Source of the DNA: Xanthomonas sp. F10
GTDB taxonomy: Bacteria > Pseudomonadota > Gammaproteobacteria > Xanthomonadales > Xanthomonadaceae
Reading direction: 5' to 3'
DNA: 64,000 nt
Assembly: GCF_014206815.1 (NCBI RefSeq)
Contig: NZ_JACHNP010000002.1
Location: 1 to 64,000 of the forward strand
This document shows positions 55,928 to 64,000 of the stretch, piece by piece (the first letter of the stretch is position 1; each line of letters begins with the position of its first letter). A program made the position numbers and the translations under genes. Below the pieces are notes generated by a model. That model ran no database searches. It saw only the letters and a program-made list of their open reading frames with translations, and was not told where the DNA came from.

Positions 55928-55941
55928 TGGTAGCGCTAACT
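55928..55941 (+). promoter_or_regulatory. Xyl-box type operator before xylB
   Basis: TGGTAGCGCTAACT differs from the Xanthomonas xyl-box TGGTAGCGCTAACA (as recalled) at one base only. It stands 24 bp before the xylB ATG, between the halogenase stop and xylB, implying a separately controlled xylB-xylA-GH3 transcript bound by a XylR-type LacI regulator. Confidence 0.8.
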
Positions 55942-55965
55942 TAGGGCGGGTACGAAGTGGAAGAC

Positions 55966-57459
55966 ATGCAACTGGTGGCCGGAATCGATGCGGGAACGCA
56001 AAGCCTGAAGGTCGTGGTCTACGACCCGGTCGGGCGCAGCGTCGTGGCCAGCAGCACCGCGCCGCTGGAGTTGGAGGCCGCCGCCGACGGCAGTCGCGAA
56101 CAGCGGCCGGCCGACTGGGTCGTCGCCATGCAGGCCTGCTTCCGGGCGATCGATCCTTCGCTGCGGTCGCGCCTCGGCGCGCTGGCGGTCTCGGGCCAGC
56201 AGCACGGCTTCGTTCCGGTCGATGCGGCAGGCGAGGTGCTGGCACCGGCCAAGCTGTGGTGCGACACCAGCACCTCGGCCGAGTGCGTGCAGATCATGGA
56301 CGCAGTCGGCGGCACGGCGCGCACCATCGCACTGGCGGGCAATCCGATCCTCACCGGCTACACCGCGTCCAAGCTGCCGTGGACCAAGACCCACCGGCCC
56401 GAGGCCTATGCGCGCCTCGCCACCATTCTGCTGCCGCACGACTACCTCAACTTCGTGCTCACCGGCCAGCGCTTCTGCGAATACGGCGACGCCTCGGGCA
56501 CGGGCTGGCTGGACGTGCGCACGCGCACCTGGTCGACCGAGCTGCTGCGCGCCACCGATCCGCAGCGCGATCTGGCGGAGTGCCTGCCGCGCCTGGCCGC
56601 ACCCGATGCCCTGTTCGACATCGACCCGGCCGCGGCCAGCCTGCTCGGCGTGCCGGCGACGCTGAAGGTCGCCGTCGGCGGCGGCGACAACATGATGGCG
56701 GCCATCGGCACCGGCTGCGTCGTGCCCGGTCGCCTGGCGATGAGCCTGGGCACCTCGGGCACCTTGTTCGCCTATTCCGACACGCCGGTGGTCGACCCGG
56801 ACGGCGCGTGGGCCGCGTTCTGCTCCTCCACCGGCGGCTGGCTGCCGCTGATCTGCACGATGAACTGCACCGTGGCGACCGAGCAGGTCGCCGCCGCGTT
56901 CGGTTTCAGCACCCGCGACGGCGATGCGCACCTGCACGCCACCGCGCCCGGTGCCGATGGACTGGTGATGCTGCCGTTCCTCAATGGCGAGCGCACGCCG
57001 GACCTGCCGCTGGGCAAGGGCGTGCTGGCGGGCTTGGACACCACCAACATGACCCCGGCCCATCTCTATCGCGCGGCGATGGAAGGGGCGACGTACAGCC
57101 TGAAGTACGGCTTCGACGCGTTCGTGCGTGCCGGCATGCACTTCGAGCGCATCGTGCTGACCGGCGGCGGCAGCAACAGCGGCGCGTGGCGGCAACTGGT
57201 GGCCGATGTGTTCGGCCTGCCGGTGGACGTGCCCACGCAGCCGGAAGGCGCGGCGTTCGGTGCGGCCTTGCAGGCGCTGTGGGCCGTGGGCCTGGCACGC
57301 GGCGATGCCGCCTCCATCGCCGACATCGCGCAGCGGCATGTGGCGGTGGATCCGCAGCTGTCGGCCCGCCCGGATCCGGCGCGCACCCAGGCCTACGCCG
57401 CGGCCTATGCGCGTTTCCTGCGTCATCTCGACGCCCTGACGCCGCTGTTGCGCGGCTGA
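55966..57459 (+). CDS. xylB: Xylulokinase
   Basis: Phosphorylates D-xylulose to xylulose 5-phosphate for the pentose phosphate pathway. A 497-residue FGGY sugar kinase. MQLVAGIDAGTQSLKVVVYD carries the phosphate-binding loop, VSGQQHGFVPVD and LWCDTSTSAEC the sugar site, SLGTSGTLFAYSD the second loop, and IVLTGGGSNSGAWRQLVADV the adenosine site. The GTG at 55957 is also possible (AGGGCGGG is 6 bases before it). An operator stands just upstream; xylA follows after 42 bp. Confidence 0.95.
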   Translation: MQLVAGIDAGTQSLKVVVYDPVGRSVVASSTAPLELEAAADGSREQRPADWVVAMQACFRAIDPSLRSRLGALAVSGQQHGFVPVDAAGEVLAPAKLWCDTSTSAECVQIMDAVGGTARTIALAGNPILTGYTASKLPWTKTHRPEAYARLATILLPHDYLNFVLTGQRFCEYGDASGTGWLDVRTRTWSTELLRATDPQRDLAECLPRLAAPDALFDIDPAAASLLGVPATLKVAVGGGDNMMAAIGTGCVVPGRLAMSLGTSGTLFAYSDTPVVDPDGAWAAFCSSTGGWLPLICTMNCTVATEQVAAAFGFSTRDGDAHLHATAPGADGLVMLPFLNGERTPDLPLGKGVLAGLDTTNMTPAHLYRAAMEGATYSLKYGFDAFVRAGMHFERIVLTGGGSNSGAWRQLVADVFGLPVDVPTQPEGAAFGAALQALWAVGLARGDAASIADIAQRHVAVDPQLSARPDPARTQAYAAAYARFLRHLDALTPLLRG

Positions 57460-57501
57460 CCTTCCGTTTCGCACCCCTCCCACCACGACAGGACCACGCA
57501 C

Positions 57502-58836
57502 ATGCACACCCAACCCTTCATCGGCGCCAAGGAATACTTCCCCGGCATCGGCCGCATCCCCTTCGAAGGCCGCGGCTCGGACAATCCATTGGCCTTCAAG
57601 GTCTATGACGCCAACAAGGTCGTCGGCGGCAAGACCATGCAGGAACATCTGCGCTTCGCGGTCTGCTACTGGCACACCTTCTGCAACGCCGGGCAGGATC
57701 CGTTCGGCCCGGGCACGCGCCACTTCCCCTGGGAGGTCGGCGCGCCGATGGCCAGCGCCGAGGCCAAAGTGGATGCGGCGTTCGAGTTCTTCACCAAGCT
57801 CGGCGTGCCGTACTGGTGCTTCCACGACATCGACCTGGCGCCGGACGCCGACGATGCCGGGCAGTACGAAAAGAACCTCAAGCACATGGTCGGCCTGGCC
57901 AAGGCGCGCCAGGACGCGACCGGGATGAAGCTGCTGTGGGGCACGGCCAATCTGTTCTCGCATCCGCGCTACATGAACGGTGCCGCGACCAATCCCGATT
58001 TCGCCGTGGTGGCGCGCGCCGCGGTGCAGGTGAAGGCGGCGCTGGAGGCGACGGTGGAACTGGGCGGCGAGCATTACGTGTTCTGGGGCGGCCGCGAAGG
58101 CTACGCCTCGCTGGTCAACACGCAGATGAAGCGCGAGCTCGAGCACTTCGCGCGCTTCCTCACCATGGCGCGCGACTACGGCCGCAGCATCGGCCTGAAG
58201 GGCAACTTCCTGATCGAGCCCAAGCCGATGGAGCCGATGAAGCACCAGTACGACTTCGACAGCGCGACGGTGGCGGGCTTCCTGAAGGCGCACGGCCTGG
58301 ACAAGGATTTCAAGCTCAACATCGAGGCCAACCACGCCACGCTCTCCGGCCACACCTTCGAACACGACCTGCAGGTCGCGGCCGACCATGGCCTGCTCGG
58401 CAGCATCGACGCCAACCGCGGCAATGCGCAGAACGGCTGGGATACCGACCAGTTCCCCACCGACCTGTACGACACCGTCGGCGCCATGCTGGTGGTGCTG
58501 CGCCAGGGCGGGCTGGAGGGCGGCCTGAACTTCGACGCCAAGGTGCGCCGCGAATCGACCGACCTGGAGGATCTGTTCATCGCCCACATCGGCGGCATGG
58601 ACGCCTTCGCCCGCGGATTGGAAGTGGCCCATGCGCTGCTCAACGAGTCGCCCTGGGAACAGTGGCGCCAGGAGCGCTACGCCAGCTTCGACAGCGGCGC
58701 CGGTCAGGAATTCGCGCGTGGCGCGCTCGGCCTCGCCGAGCTGGCGGGGCTGGGCGCGAAGGCCGGCGAGCCGCAGCAGATCAGCGGCCGGCAGGAGCGC
58801 TACGAGAACCTGATCAACCAGTACCTGCTGCGCTGA
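57502..58836 (+). CDS. xylA: Xylose isomerase
   Basis: Interconverts D-xylose and D-xylulose, the first cytoplasmic step. A 444-residue class II enzyme, the usual length of this class. It starts [20 protein letters not shown]. Catalytic and metal regions: [15 protein letters not shown] (catalytic His), [62 protein letters not shown] and GSIDANRG. The HDIDLAP rather than HDTDLAP variant appears. AGGACC precedes the ATG. Confidence 0.96.
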   Translation: MHTQPFIGAKEYFPGIGRIPFEGRGSDNPLAFKVYDANKVVGGKTMQEHLRFAVCYWHTFCNAGQDPFGPGTRHFPWEVGAPMASAEAKVDAAFEFFTKLGVPYWCFHDIDLAPDADDAGQYEKNLKHMVGLAKARQDATGMKLLWGTANLFSHPRYMNGAATNPDFAVVARAAVQVKAALEATVELGGEHYVFWGGREGYASLVNTQMKRELEHFARFLTMARDYGRSIGLKGNFLIEPKPMEPMKHQYDFDSATVAGFLKAHGLDKDFKLNIEANHATLSGHTFEHDLQVAADHGLLGSIDANRGNAQNGWDTDQFPTDLYDTVGAMLVVLRQGGLEGGLNFDAKVRRESTDLEDLFIAHIGGMDAFARGLEVAHALLNESPWEQWRQERYASFDSGAGQEFARGALGLAELAGLGAKAGEPQQISGRQERYENLINQYLLR

Positions 58837-58858
58837 GCGCGGCGGCAAGGAGAGCGCC

Positions 58859-61411
58859 GTGACCGACACCCATTCCGCACGCCATACCGGCGCACTGCTG
58901 GCCGCACTCCTGCTCGCGCTTGCCGTGTGCGAGGGCGGCGTCCAGGCCGCGGCGCCCGCCCGCGCGGAGGCCAGCGCCTGGCCCAACGTGACCTGGCCGC
59001 TGCCCGAGGATCCCGCGCTGGAGAAGCGCCTCACCGACCTGATCGCCACCATGACGGTGGAGGAGAAGGTCGGCCAGCTGGTGCAGGGCGACATCGGCAG
59101 CCTCACACCGGAGGACGTACGCAAGTATCGATTGGGGTCGATCCTGGCCGGCGGCAACTCCGATCCCGGCGGCCGCTACGATGCTGCGCCGGCCGAATGG
59201 CTGGCGCTGGCCGATGCGTTCTATGCGGCGTCGATGGATACGTCGCAGGGCGGCAAGGCGATTCCGGTGCTGTTCGGCATCGATGCGGTGCACGGGCAGA
59301 GCAACATCGTCGGCGCCACGCTGTTCCCGCACAACATCGGCCTGGGTGCGACCCGCAACCCGGCGCTGCTGCGCCGCATCGGCGAAATCACCGCGCTGGA
59401 GACCCGTGCCACCGGCATGGAGTGGACCTTCGCGCCGACCGTGGCGGTGCCGCAGGACGACCGCTGGGGGCGGACCTACGAGGGCTATTCGGAGTCGCCC
59501 GAGGTGGTGGCCAGCTATGCCGGTGCGATGGTCGAGGGACTGCAGGGCAAGGTCGGAACACCGGCGTTTCTCGATGGCCGCCACGTGATCGCCTCGGTCA
59601 AGCACTTCCTGGGCGATGGCGGCACCACCGACGGCCGGGACCAGGGCGACACCAAAATCGACGAAGCCGAGCTGGTACGCATCCACGCCGCCGGCTATCC
59701 CCCGGCGATCGCCGCGGGCGCGCAGACCGCGATGGCCTCGTTCAACAGCGTCAACGGCGAAAAGATGCATGGCCACAAGGCGTACCTGACCGATGCGCTG
59801 AAGGGCCGCATGCACTTCGGCGGTTTCGTGGTCGGCGACTGGAACGGCCACGGACAGGTCAAGGGCTGCACGCCCACCGACTGCCCGGCCACCATCAATG
59901 CCGGCCTGGACATGGCCATGGCCTCGGACAGTTGGAAGGGCTTCTACACCACCACGCTGGCGGCGGCCAGGAACGGCACCATCTCCCCGCAGCGCCTGGA
60001 CGATGCGGTGCGCCGGATCCTGCGGGTCAAGATGCGGCTGGGCCTGTTCGAGGCGGGCAAGCCGTCGGCGCGCGCGGTCGGTGGCCAGTTCGCGCTGATC
60101 GGTGCGCCGGCGCATCGCGCAGTGGCGCGGCAGGCGGTGCGCGAGTCGCTGGTGCTGCTGAAGAACCAGGGTGGCGTGCTGCCGCTGTCGCCGAAGCAGC
60201 GCATCCTGGTGGCCGGCGACGGCGCCAACGACGTCGGCAAGCAAGCCGGCGGCTGGACGCTGAACTGGCAGGGCACCGGCACCACCCGCAAGGACTTCCC
60301 GAACGCGGACACCATCTACGAGGGCCTCGCGCAGCAGGCCAAGGCCGCCGGCGGCGAGGCCGTGCTTTCGGTCGACGGCAAGTACACGACGAAGCCGGAC
60401 GTGGCCGTTGTGGTGTTCGGAGAAAACCCGTATGCGGAGTTCCAGGGCGATCGGCCGACCCTGGCCTACAAGCCGGGCGACGACACCGACCTGGCGTTGA
60501 TCAAGCGGCTCAAGGCCGACGGCATTCCCGTGGTCGCGGTGTTCCTCAGCGGACGCCCGCTGTGGGTCAACCGCGAACTCAATGCCGCCGATGCCTTCGT
60601 GGCGGCGTGGCTGCCGGGCTCGGAAGGCGCCGGTATCGCCGACGTGCTGTTGCGCAGCCCGCAGGGCGGCGTGCAGCACGACTTCAAGGGCAAGCTGAGC
60701 TTCAGCTGGCCGCGCACGGCCACGCAATACGCCAACAACGTGGGGCAGAAGCACTACGACCCGCTGTTCGCCTTCGGCTACGGCCTGCGCTATGCCGACA
60801 ACGGCGATCTTGCCAAGCTCTCGGAGGTGTCCGGCCTCACCGGCAACGAAGGCGCGGCCGGGGTGTTCTTCGCCCGCGGTGCGGCCGGCCCGGGCATGGC
60901 CTTGCGCCTGGAAGGCAGCACCGGGCAGGGCGTAACCGTCACCCGCGTGCCGGAATCGCTCGACGGCGCGCTGTTGAAAGTCACCGGCGTGGATCACCTG
61001 GCGCAGGAAGATGGCCGCCGCCTCGCCTGGTCGGGCCGGCGCGAAGCGGTGGTTGCGCTGCAGTCGCATACGCCGCTGGACCTGCAGCGCGAGAGCAACG
61101 GCGACCTGATGCTGGTGACCACGCTGCGGGTGGACACCGCACCGCAGGGCCAGGCGTGGCTGACGGTCGGCTGCGGCAGCGGCTGCACGGCGCGGGTGGC
61201 GATCGGGCCGACGCTGGCAGCCCTGCCGGTGGGCCAATGGACGCGCGTGGGCGTGCCGCTCAAGTGCCTGGCGGCGGCCGGCGCGGATCTGGGCAAGCTC
61301 GATCGCCCCTGGGCGGTGGCGACGGCGGGCACGATGACGCTCTCGGTGTCGCGGGTCGCGCTCGGTGCGTTGAACGAAGCGGAGACGACCGTCGCATGCC
61401 CGAGCGCGTGA
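58859..61411 (+). CDS. Exported GH3 glycosidase (exo-beta-glucanase/beta-xylosidase type)
   Basis: An 850-residue secreted glycosidase. It begins with GTG 58859 behind AAGGAG and has a signal peptide ([20 protein letters not shown]). The GH3 barrel contains [65 protein letters not shown] and the nucleophile Asp in [11 protein letters not shown]; the sandwich domain ends [14 protein letters not shown], and a C-terminal extra domain of about 170 residues follows, like that of marine ExoP enzymes. Locus context suggests removal of terminal xylose from xylo-oligosaccharides, though ExoP relatives act on beta-glucans. Cotranscribed with xylBA. Confidence 0.9.
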   Translation: MTDTHSARHTGALLAALLLALAVCEGGVQAAAPARAEASAWPNVTWPLPEDPALEKRLTDLIATMTVEEKVGQLVQGDIGSLTPEDVRKYRLGSILAGGNSDPGGRYDAAPAEWLALADAFYAASMDTSQGGKAIPVLFGIDAVHGQSNIVGATLFPHNIGLGATRNPALLRRIGEITALETRATGMEWTFAPTVAVPQDDRWGRTYEGYSESPEVVASYAGAMVEGLQGKVGTPAFLDGRHVIASVKHFLGDGGTTDGRDQGDTKIDEAELVRIHAAGYPPAIAAGAQTAMASFNSVNGEKMHGHKAYLTDALKGRMHFGGFVVGDWNGHGQVKGCTPTDCPATINAGLDMAMASDSWKGFYTTTLAAARNGTISPQRLDDAVRRILRVKMRLGLFEAGKPSARAVGGQFALIGAPAHRAVARQAVRESLVLLKNQGGVLPLSPKQRILVAGDGANDVGKQAGGWTLNWQGTGTTRKDFPNADTIYEGLAQQAKAAGGEAVLSVDGKYTTKPDVAVVVFGENPYAEFQGDRPTLAYKPGDDTDLALIKRLKADGIPVVAVFLSGRPLWVNRELNAADAFVAAWLPGSEGAGIADVLLRSPQGGVQHDFKGKLSFSWPRTATQYANNVGQKHYDPLFAFGYGLRYADNGDLAKLSEVSGLTGNEGAAGVFFARGAAGPGMALRLEGSTGQGVTVTRVPESLDGALLKVTGVDHLAQEDGRRLAWSGRREAVVALQSHTPLDLQRESNGDLMLVTTLRVDTAPQGQAWLTVGCGSGCTARVAIGPTLAALPVGQWTRVGVPLKCLAAAGADLGKLDRPWAVATAGTMTLSVSRVALGALNEAETTVACPSA

Positions 61412-61425
61412 GCCCGCGTCCTGCG

Positions 61426-62484
61426 CTAGCGCCCCTTGGGTGGACTGGCGACCGAACCGCGCAGCACCAGCCGGTGCGGAACCACGTGGTCGCTGGACAC
61501 GCGCGCGTCGTCGCGCTTGTGGCGGATGCTGCGCAGCAGGATGTCGATGGCGGCATCGGCCATCGAGGCGATCGGTTGATGGATGGTGGTGAGTTCCGGC
61601 CACACGGTGGTGGCGGCCGAGGTATCGTCGAAGCCCACCACCGACAGGTCGCGCGGCACCTCCAGGCCGCGCCGGTGCGCGACCGAGATCGCCGCCGCGC
61701 CCATGTCGTCGTTGCTGGCGAAGATCGCGGTCGGCGGCCGCCGCTGCGACAGCAGTTTCTCGGTGGCGGCCAGCCCGGATCGATAGGTGTAGTCCCCCTG
61801 TTGGACCAGGCCGGGTTCGACCTGCAGCCCGGCCTCCTGCAGGGCGGTGACGAAGCCCTCGTAGCGCCGCGCGCTGGCACTGAGGTCCTGGCGGCCGCGG
61901 ATGAAGCCGATGCGCCGGTGGCCCTGTCGGATCAGGTGCTCGGCCATCTCCTTGCCCGCATGGAAGTCGTCGATGCGCACGCAGGAGATCGCGTCGCTGA
62001 GCCGCCCAGCGGCGATCGCGACCACCGGGATGCCGGCCTTGACCAGCTCGGTCACCGCCGCCTGCGACTCGCACAAGGGCGGCGGCAGGATGACGCCGTC
62101 CACGCGCCCGCCCAGGGCCCGCGCGGCCTTGCGCTCGGCGTCGGGGTCCAGGTCCTCCCAGTAGTGGATGACCAACTGGATGGCGGCGTTGGAGGCGACG
62201 CGCAGCAAGCCGACCAGCAGCTCGCGCAGGTAGGCGCCGCTGGGGTTGGTGTAGATCAGGGCGATGCGCGTGTGCTGCGCGGCGGCCAGCGAACTGGCGG
62301 CCAGGTTGGGCGTATAGCCCAGCTCGCGCACCGCGCGCAGCACGCGCTCGCGGGTGGCATCGCGCACCTTGCCCTGATTGATCGCGCGCGAGACGGTCAT
62401 CGGCGAGACCCCGGCCAGGGCGGCGACCTCGTCGATCGTCACCCCGCTGGTCTTGCGGCGGACCGCTTTCTTCGGCTTGTCCAA
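61426..62484 (-). CDS. xylR: LacI family regulator, probable XylR
   Basis: A 352-residue regulator paralogous to the one at 47964. The helix-turn-helix is [20 protein letters not shown]; the effector domain has [16 protein letters not shown] and [17 protein letters not shown] infer that it is the xylan-locus repressor of Xanthomonas, from its place between the xylose genes and the alpha-glucuronidase, an order I recall for published xylR. TTG 62484 is chosen, with AGGGAA upstream; a GTG at 62529 adds 15 residues. It converges on the GH3 gene, 14 bp apart, and is divergent from the alpha-glucuronidase gene. No xyl-box is visible in its own 111-bp promoter region. Confidence 0.85.
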   Translation of the reverse strand: MDKPKKAVRRKTSGVTIDEVAALAGVSPMTVSRAINQGKVRDATRERVLRAVRELGYTPNLAASSLAAAQHTRIALIYTNPSGAYLRELLVGLLRVASNAAIQLVIHYWEDLDPDAERKAARALGGRVDGVILPPPLCESQAAVTELVKAGIPVVAIAAGRLSDAISCVRIDDFHAGKEMAEHLIRQGHRRIGFIRGRQDLSASARRYEGFVTALQEAGLQVEPGLVQQGDYTYRSGLAATEKLLSQRRPPTAIFASNDDMGAAAISVAHRRGLEVPRDLSVVGFDDTSAATTVWPELTTIHQPIASMADAAIDILLRSIRHKRDDARVSSDHVVPHRLVLRGSVASPPKGR

Positions 62485-62595
62485 AACGCGTTCCCTTTGC
62501 TCTTCTTGACGCTGCCGCGCCGCGGGCACGCCGTCAGCTTACAAGGTTTGCTGGCGGCGCTTGGGCGCCGTATCCATGTCATTCGGTGTCACCGG

Positions 62596-64000
62596 ATGGC
62601 GTGCGTTGCCATAGCACTGATGGTCTGCGCGGGCAGCGTGCGCGCGGAAAATGGCGCGGCGCTGTGGATGCGTTACGTGCCCTCGCAAGGCACCGCGCGC
62701 GCGGCGGACGCGCGCGTGCGGCTGGACGAGGTCGTGGCGCCGGAGCGGACGCCGATGCAGCGCGTGGCGCGCGACGAACTGGTGCGTGGCTTCACCGGCC
62801 TGCTGGGGCGCGCGCCGGCGATGCGGGCCGCGGCGACCGGCGACCACGCCGTGGTGCTGGGCACGCCGCAGTCGACGCCAGCGCTTGCGCCGTTCCGCGA
62901 GGAGATCGCGGCGCTGGGCGAGGAGGGCTATCTGCTCAAGCGCGCCCGCATCGATGGGCATGCGGTGTTGCTGGTGGTCGCGCGCCGGGACATCGGCGTG
63001 CTGTATGGGGTGTTCCATCTGCTGCGGCTGGTGCAGACCGGCGCGTCGCTGGACGCGCTGGAGGTGCGCGAGTCGCCACGGATCCAACTGCGCGTGCTCG
63101 ACCATTGGGACGACCTGGACGGCCATGTCGAGCGCGGCTATGCGGGCCGCTCGTTGTGGGACTGGCAGAGCCTGCCGGAGTGGCGCGACCCGCGTTACAC
63201 CGACTACGCGCGCGCCAATGCCTCGATCGGCATCAACGGCACGGTGCTGAACAACGTCAACGCCAACGCGCAGAGCCTGGCGCCGGCCTACCTCGACAAG
63301 GCCGCGGCGCTGGCGGACGTGTTCCGGCCCTACGGCATCCGCGTGTACCTGAGCGCGCGCTTCAGCGCGCCCATCGAGCTGGGCGGGCTGAAGACCGCCG
63401 ATCCGCACGACCCGGCCGTGCAGCGCTGGTGGCGCGACAAGGCCGACGAGATCTACGCGCGCATTCCGGATTTCGGCGGCTTCCTGGTCAAGGCCAATTC
63501 GGAAGGGCAGCCCGGCCCGCAGGACTATGGCCGTTCGCATGCCGACGGCGCCAACCTGCTGGCCGATGCGCTGGCGCCGCACGGCGGCGTGGTGATGTGG
63601 CGGGCCTTCGTCTACGCCCACGACGTGCCGGTGGATCGCGCCATGCAGGCGTACACCGAGTTCGTCGGCCTGGACGGCGCCTTCCGCCCGAACGTGATCG
63701 TGCAGGTCAAGAACGGGCCCATCGACTTCCAGCCGCGCGAGCCCTTCCATCCGCTGTTCGGCGCCATGCCGCGCACGCCGCTGATGCTGGAGTTGCAGAT
63801 CACCAAGGAGTATCTCGGCTTCGCCACGCACCTGGTGTACCTGGGGCCGCTGTACGAGGACGTGCTGCAGGCCGACACCCACGCCCGCGGCGCGGGCTCC
63901 ACGGTGGCGGACGTGGTGGATGGATCGCTGGAAGGCCACGCCCTGACCGGCATCGCCGGCGTCGCCAACATCGGCAACGACCGCACCTGGAGCGGCTCGC
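62596..64000 (+). CDS. agu67A: Alpha-glucuronidase GH67 (truncated by the window)
   Basis: The first 468 codons of an exported alpha-glucuronidase that removes 4-O-methyl-glucuronic acid from glucuronoxylan oligosaccharides. [20 protein letters not shown] is a signal peptide; family members are about 700 residues, so the C-terminal third is missing. Catalytic residues are present: acid Glu303 in [12 protein letters not shown], Asp377 in [10 protein letters not shown] and Glu405 in QITKEYLG, matching the spacing of Glu292, Asp365 and Glu393 in Cellvibrio GlcA67A. Start uncertain: an in-frame TTG at 62548 would extend it. Divergent from the LacI regulator. Confidence 0.92.
   Translation, partial: MACVAIALMVCAGSVRAENGAALWMRYVPSQGTARAADARVRLDEVVAPERTPMQRVARDELVRGFTGLLGRAPAMRAAATGDHAVVLGTPQSTPALAPFREEIAALGEEGYLLKRARIDGHAVLLVVARRDIGVLYGVFHLLRLVQTGASLDALEVRESPRIQLRVLDHWDDLDGHVERGYAGRSLWDWQSLPEWRDPRYTDYARANASIGINGTVLNNVNANAQSLAPAYLDKAAALADVFRPYGIRVYLSARFSAPIELGGLKTADPHDPAVQRWWRDKADEIYARIPDFGGFLVKANSEGQPGPQDYGRSHADGANLLADALAPHGGVVMWRAFVYAHDVPVDRAMQAYTEFVGLDGAFRPNVIVQVKNGPIDFQPREPFHPLFGAMPRTPLMLELQITKEYLGFATHLVYLGPLYEDVLQADTHARGAGSTVADVVDGSLEGHALTGIAGVANIGNDRTWSGS

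Noticed and set aside
55936-62074. Very long open frames on the minus strand opposite xylB, xylA and the GH3 gene (over 1000 codons)
   Set aside because: They mirror well-supported plus-strand genes codon by codon, have no ribosome sites or family motifs, and reflect the high GC bias at third positions.

Overview
The window is about 64 kb of very GC-rich bacterial chromosome with dense, short-spaced genes. The gene repertoire points to a xanthomonad, most probably Xanthomonas: a TonB-dependent receptor with SapC, cupin and 'tryptophan halogenase' genes, xylose genes with LacI-family boxes close to TGGTAGCGCTAACA, an aa3 oxidase operon with ctaG, SURF1, ctaA and ctaB, and GTAGGAGCGGCTTCAGCCGC palindromes. 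The species is not determined. I see no phage, IS transposase, CRISPR array, rRNA or tRNA.

Region 1 (1-14.8 kb) is mostly housekeeping and envelope: a zinc alcohol dehydrogenase, an M28 peptidase lipoprotein, a secreted protein built of VNG-type repeats, EnvC, an S41 carboxy-terminal protease, a 2-hydroxyacid dehydrogenase, DUF1820, a rhomboid protease, a FadL-type porin and PutA.

Region 2 (15.0-23.7 kb) is the aa3 cytochrome c oxidase cluster: DUF2244, coxB, coxA, a 43-residue membrane protein, ctaG, coxC, a DUF2909 gene on the opposite strand, SURF1, an SCO-like protein, ctaA and ctaB. Most junctions are tight or overlapping, so structural subunits, copper delivery and haem A synthesis appear co-expressed.

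Region 3 (23.7-46.9 kb) is mixed. It holds a soluble chemoreceptor with a tandem PAS pair, a thioredoxin-like lipoprotein, a BASS transporter, a class 3 lipase-like protein, and rpsU-yqeY-brkB-dnaG (a macromolecular-synthesis operon without rpoD next to dnaG). On the other strand are tsaD, folB, an MscS-like channel and an ATP-grasp/alpha-E gene pair. A cytoplasmic GH3 enzyme follows with a cre-like operator, then a PQQ aldose dehydrogenase, three small poorly known genes, an APC permease and an L,D-transpeptidase.

Region 4 (46.9-47.96 kb) has no convincing gene. It holds an imperfect inverted repeat with arms of about 275-300 bp around one palindromic REP element; three more REPs lie elsewhere in the window.

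Region 5 (47.96-64 kb) is a xylose/glucuronoxylan utilisation locus. A LacI regulator is divergent from a TonB-dependent receptor, followed by SapC, a JmjC-like cupin and a flavin-dependent halogenase homologue, then xylB, xylA and a secreted GH3 enzyme. A second LacI regulator is divergent from a GH67 alpha-glucuronidase cut by the window end. A perfect palindrome lies in the first divergent promoter and a near-perfect xyl-box sits just before xylB. The SapC/cupin/halogenase cassette inside a sugar locus is the least explained part of the window.
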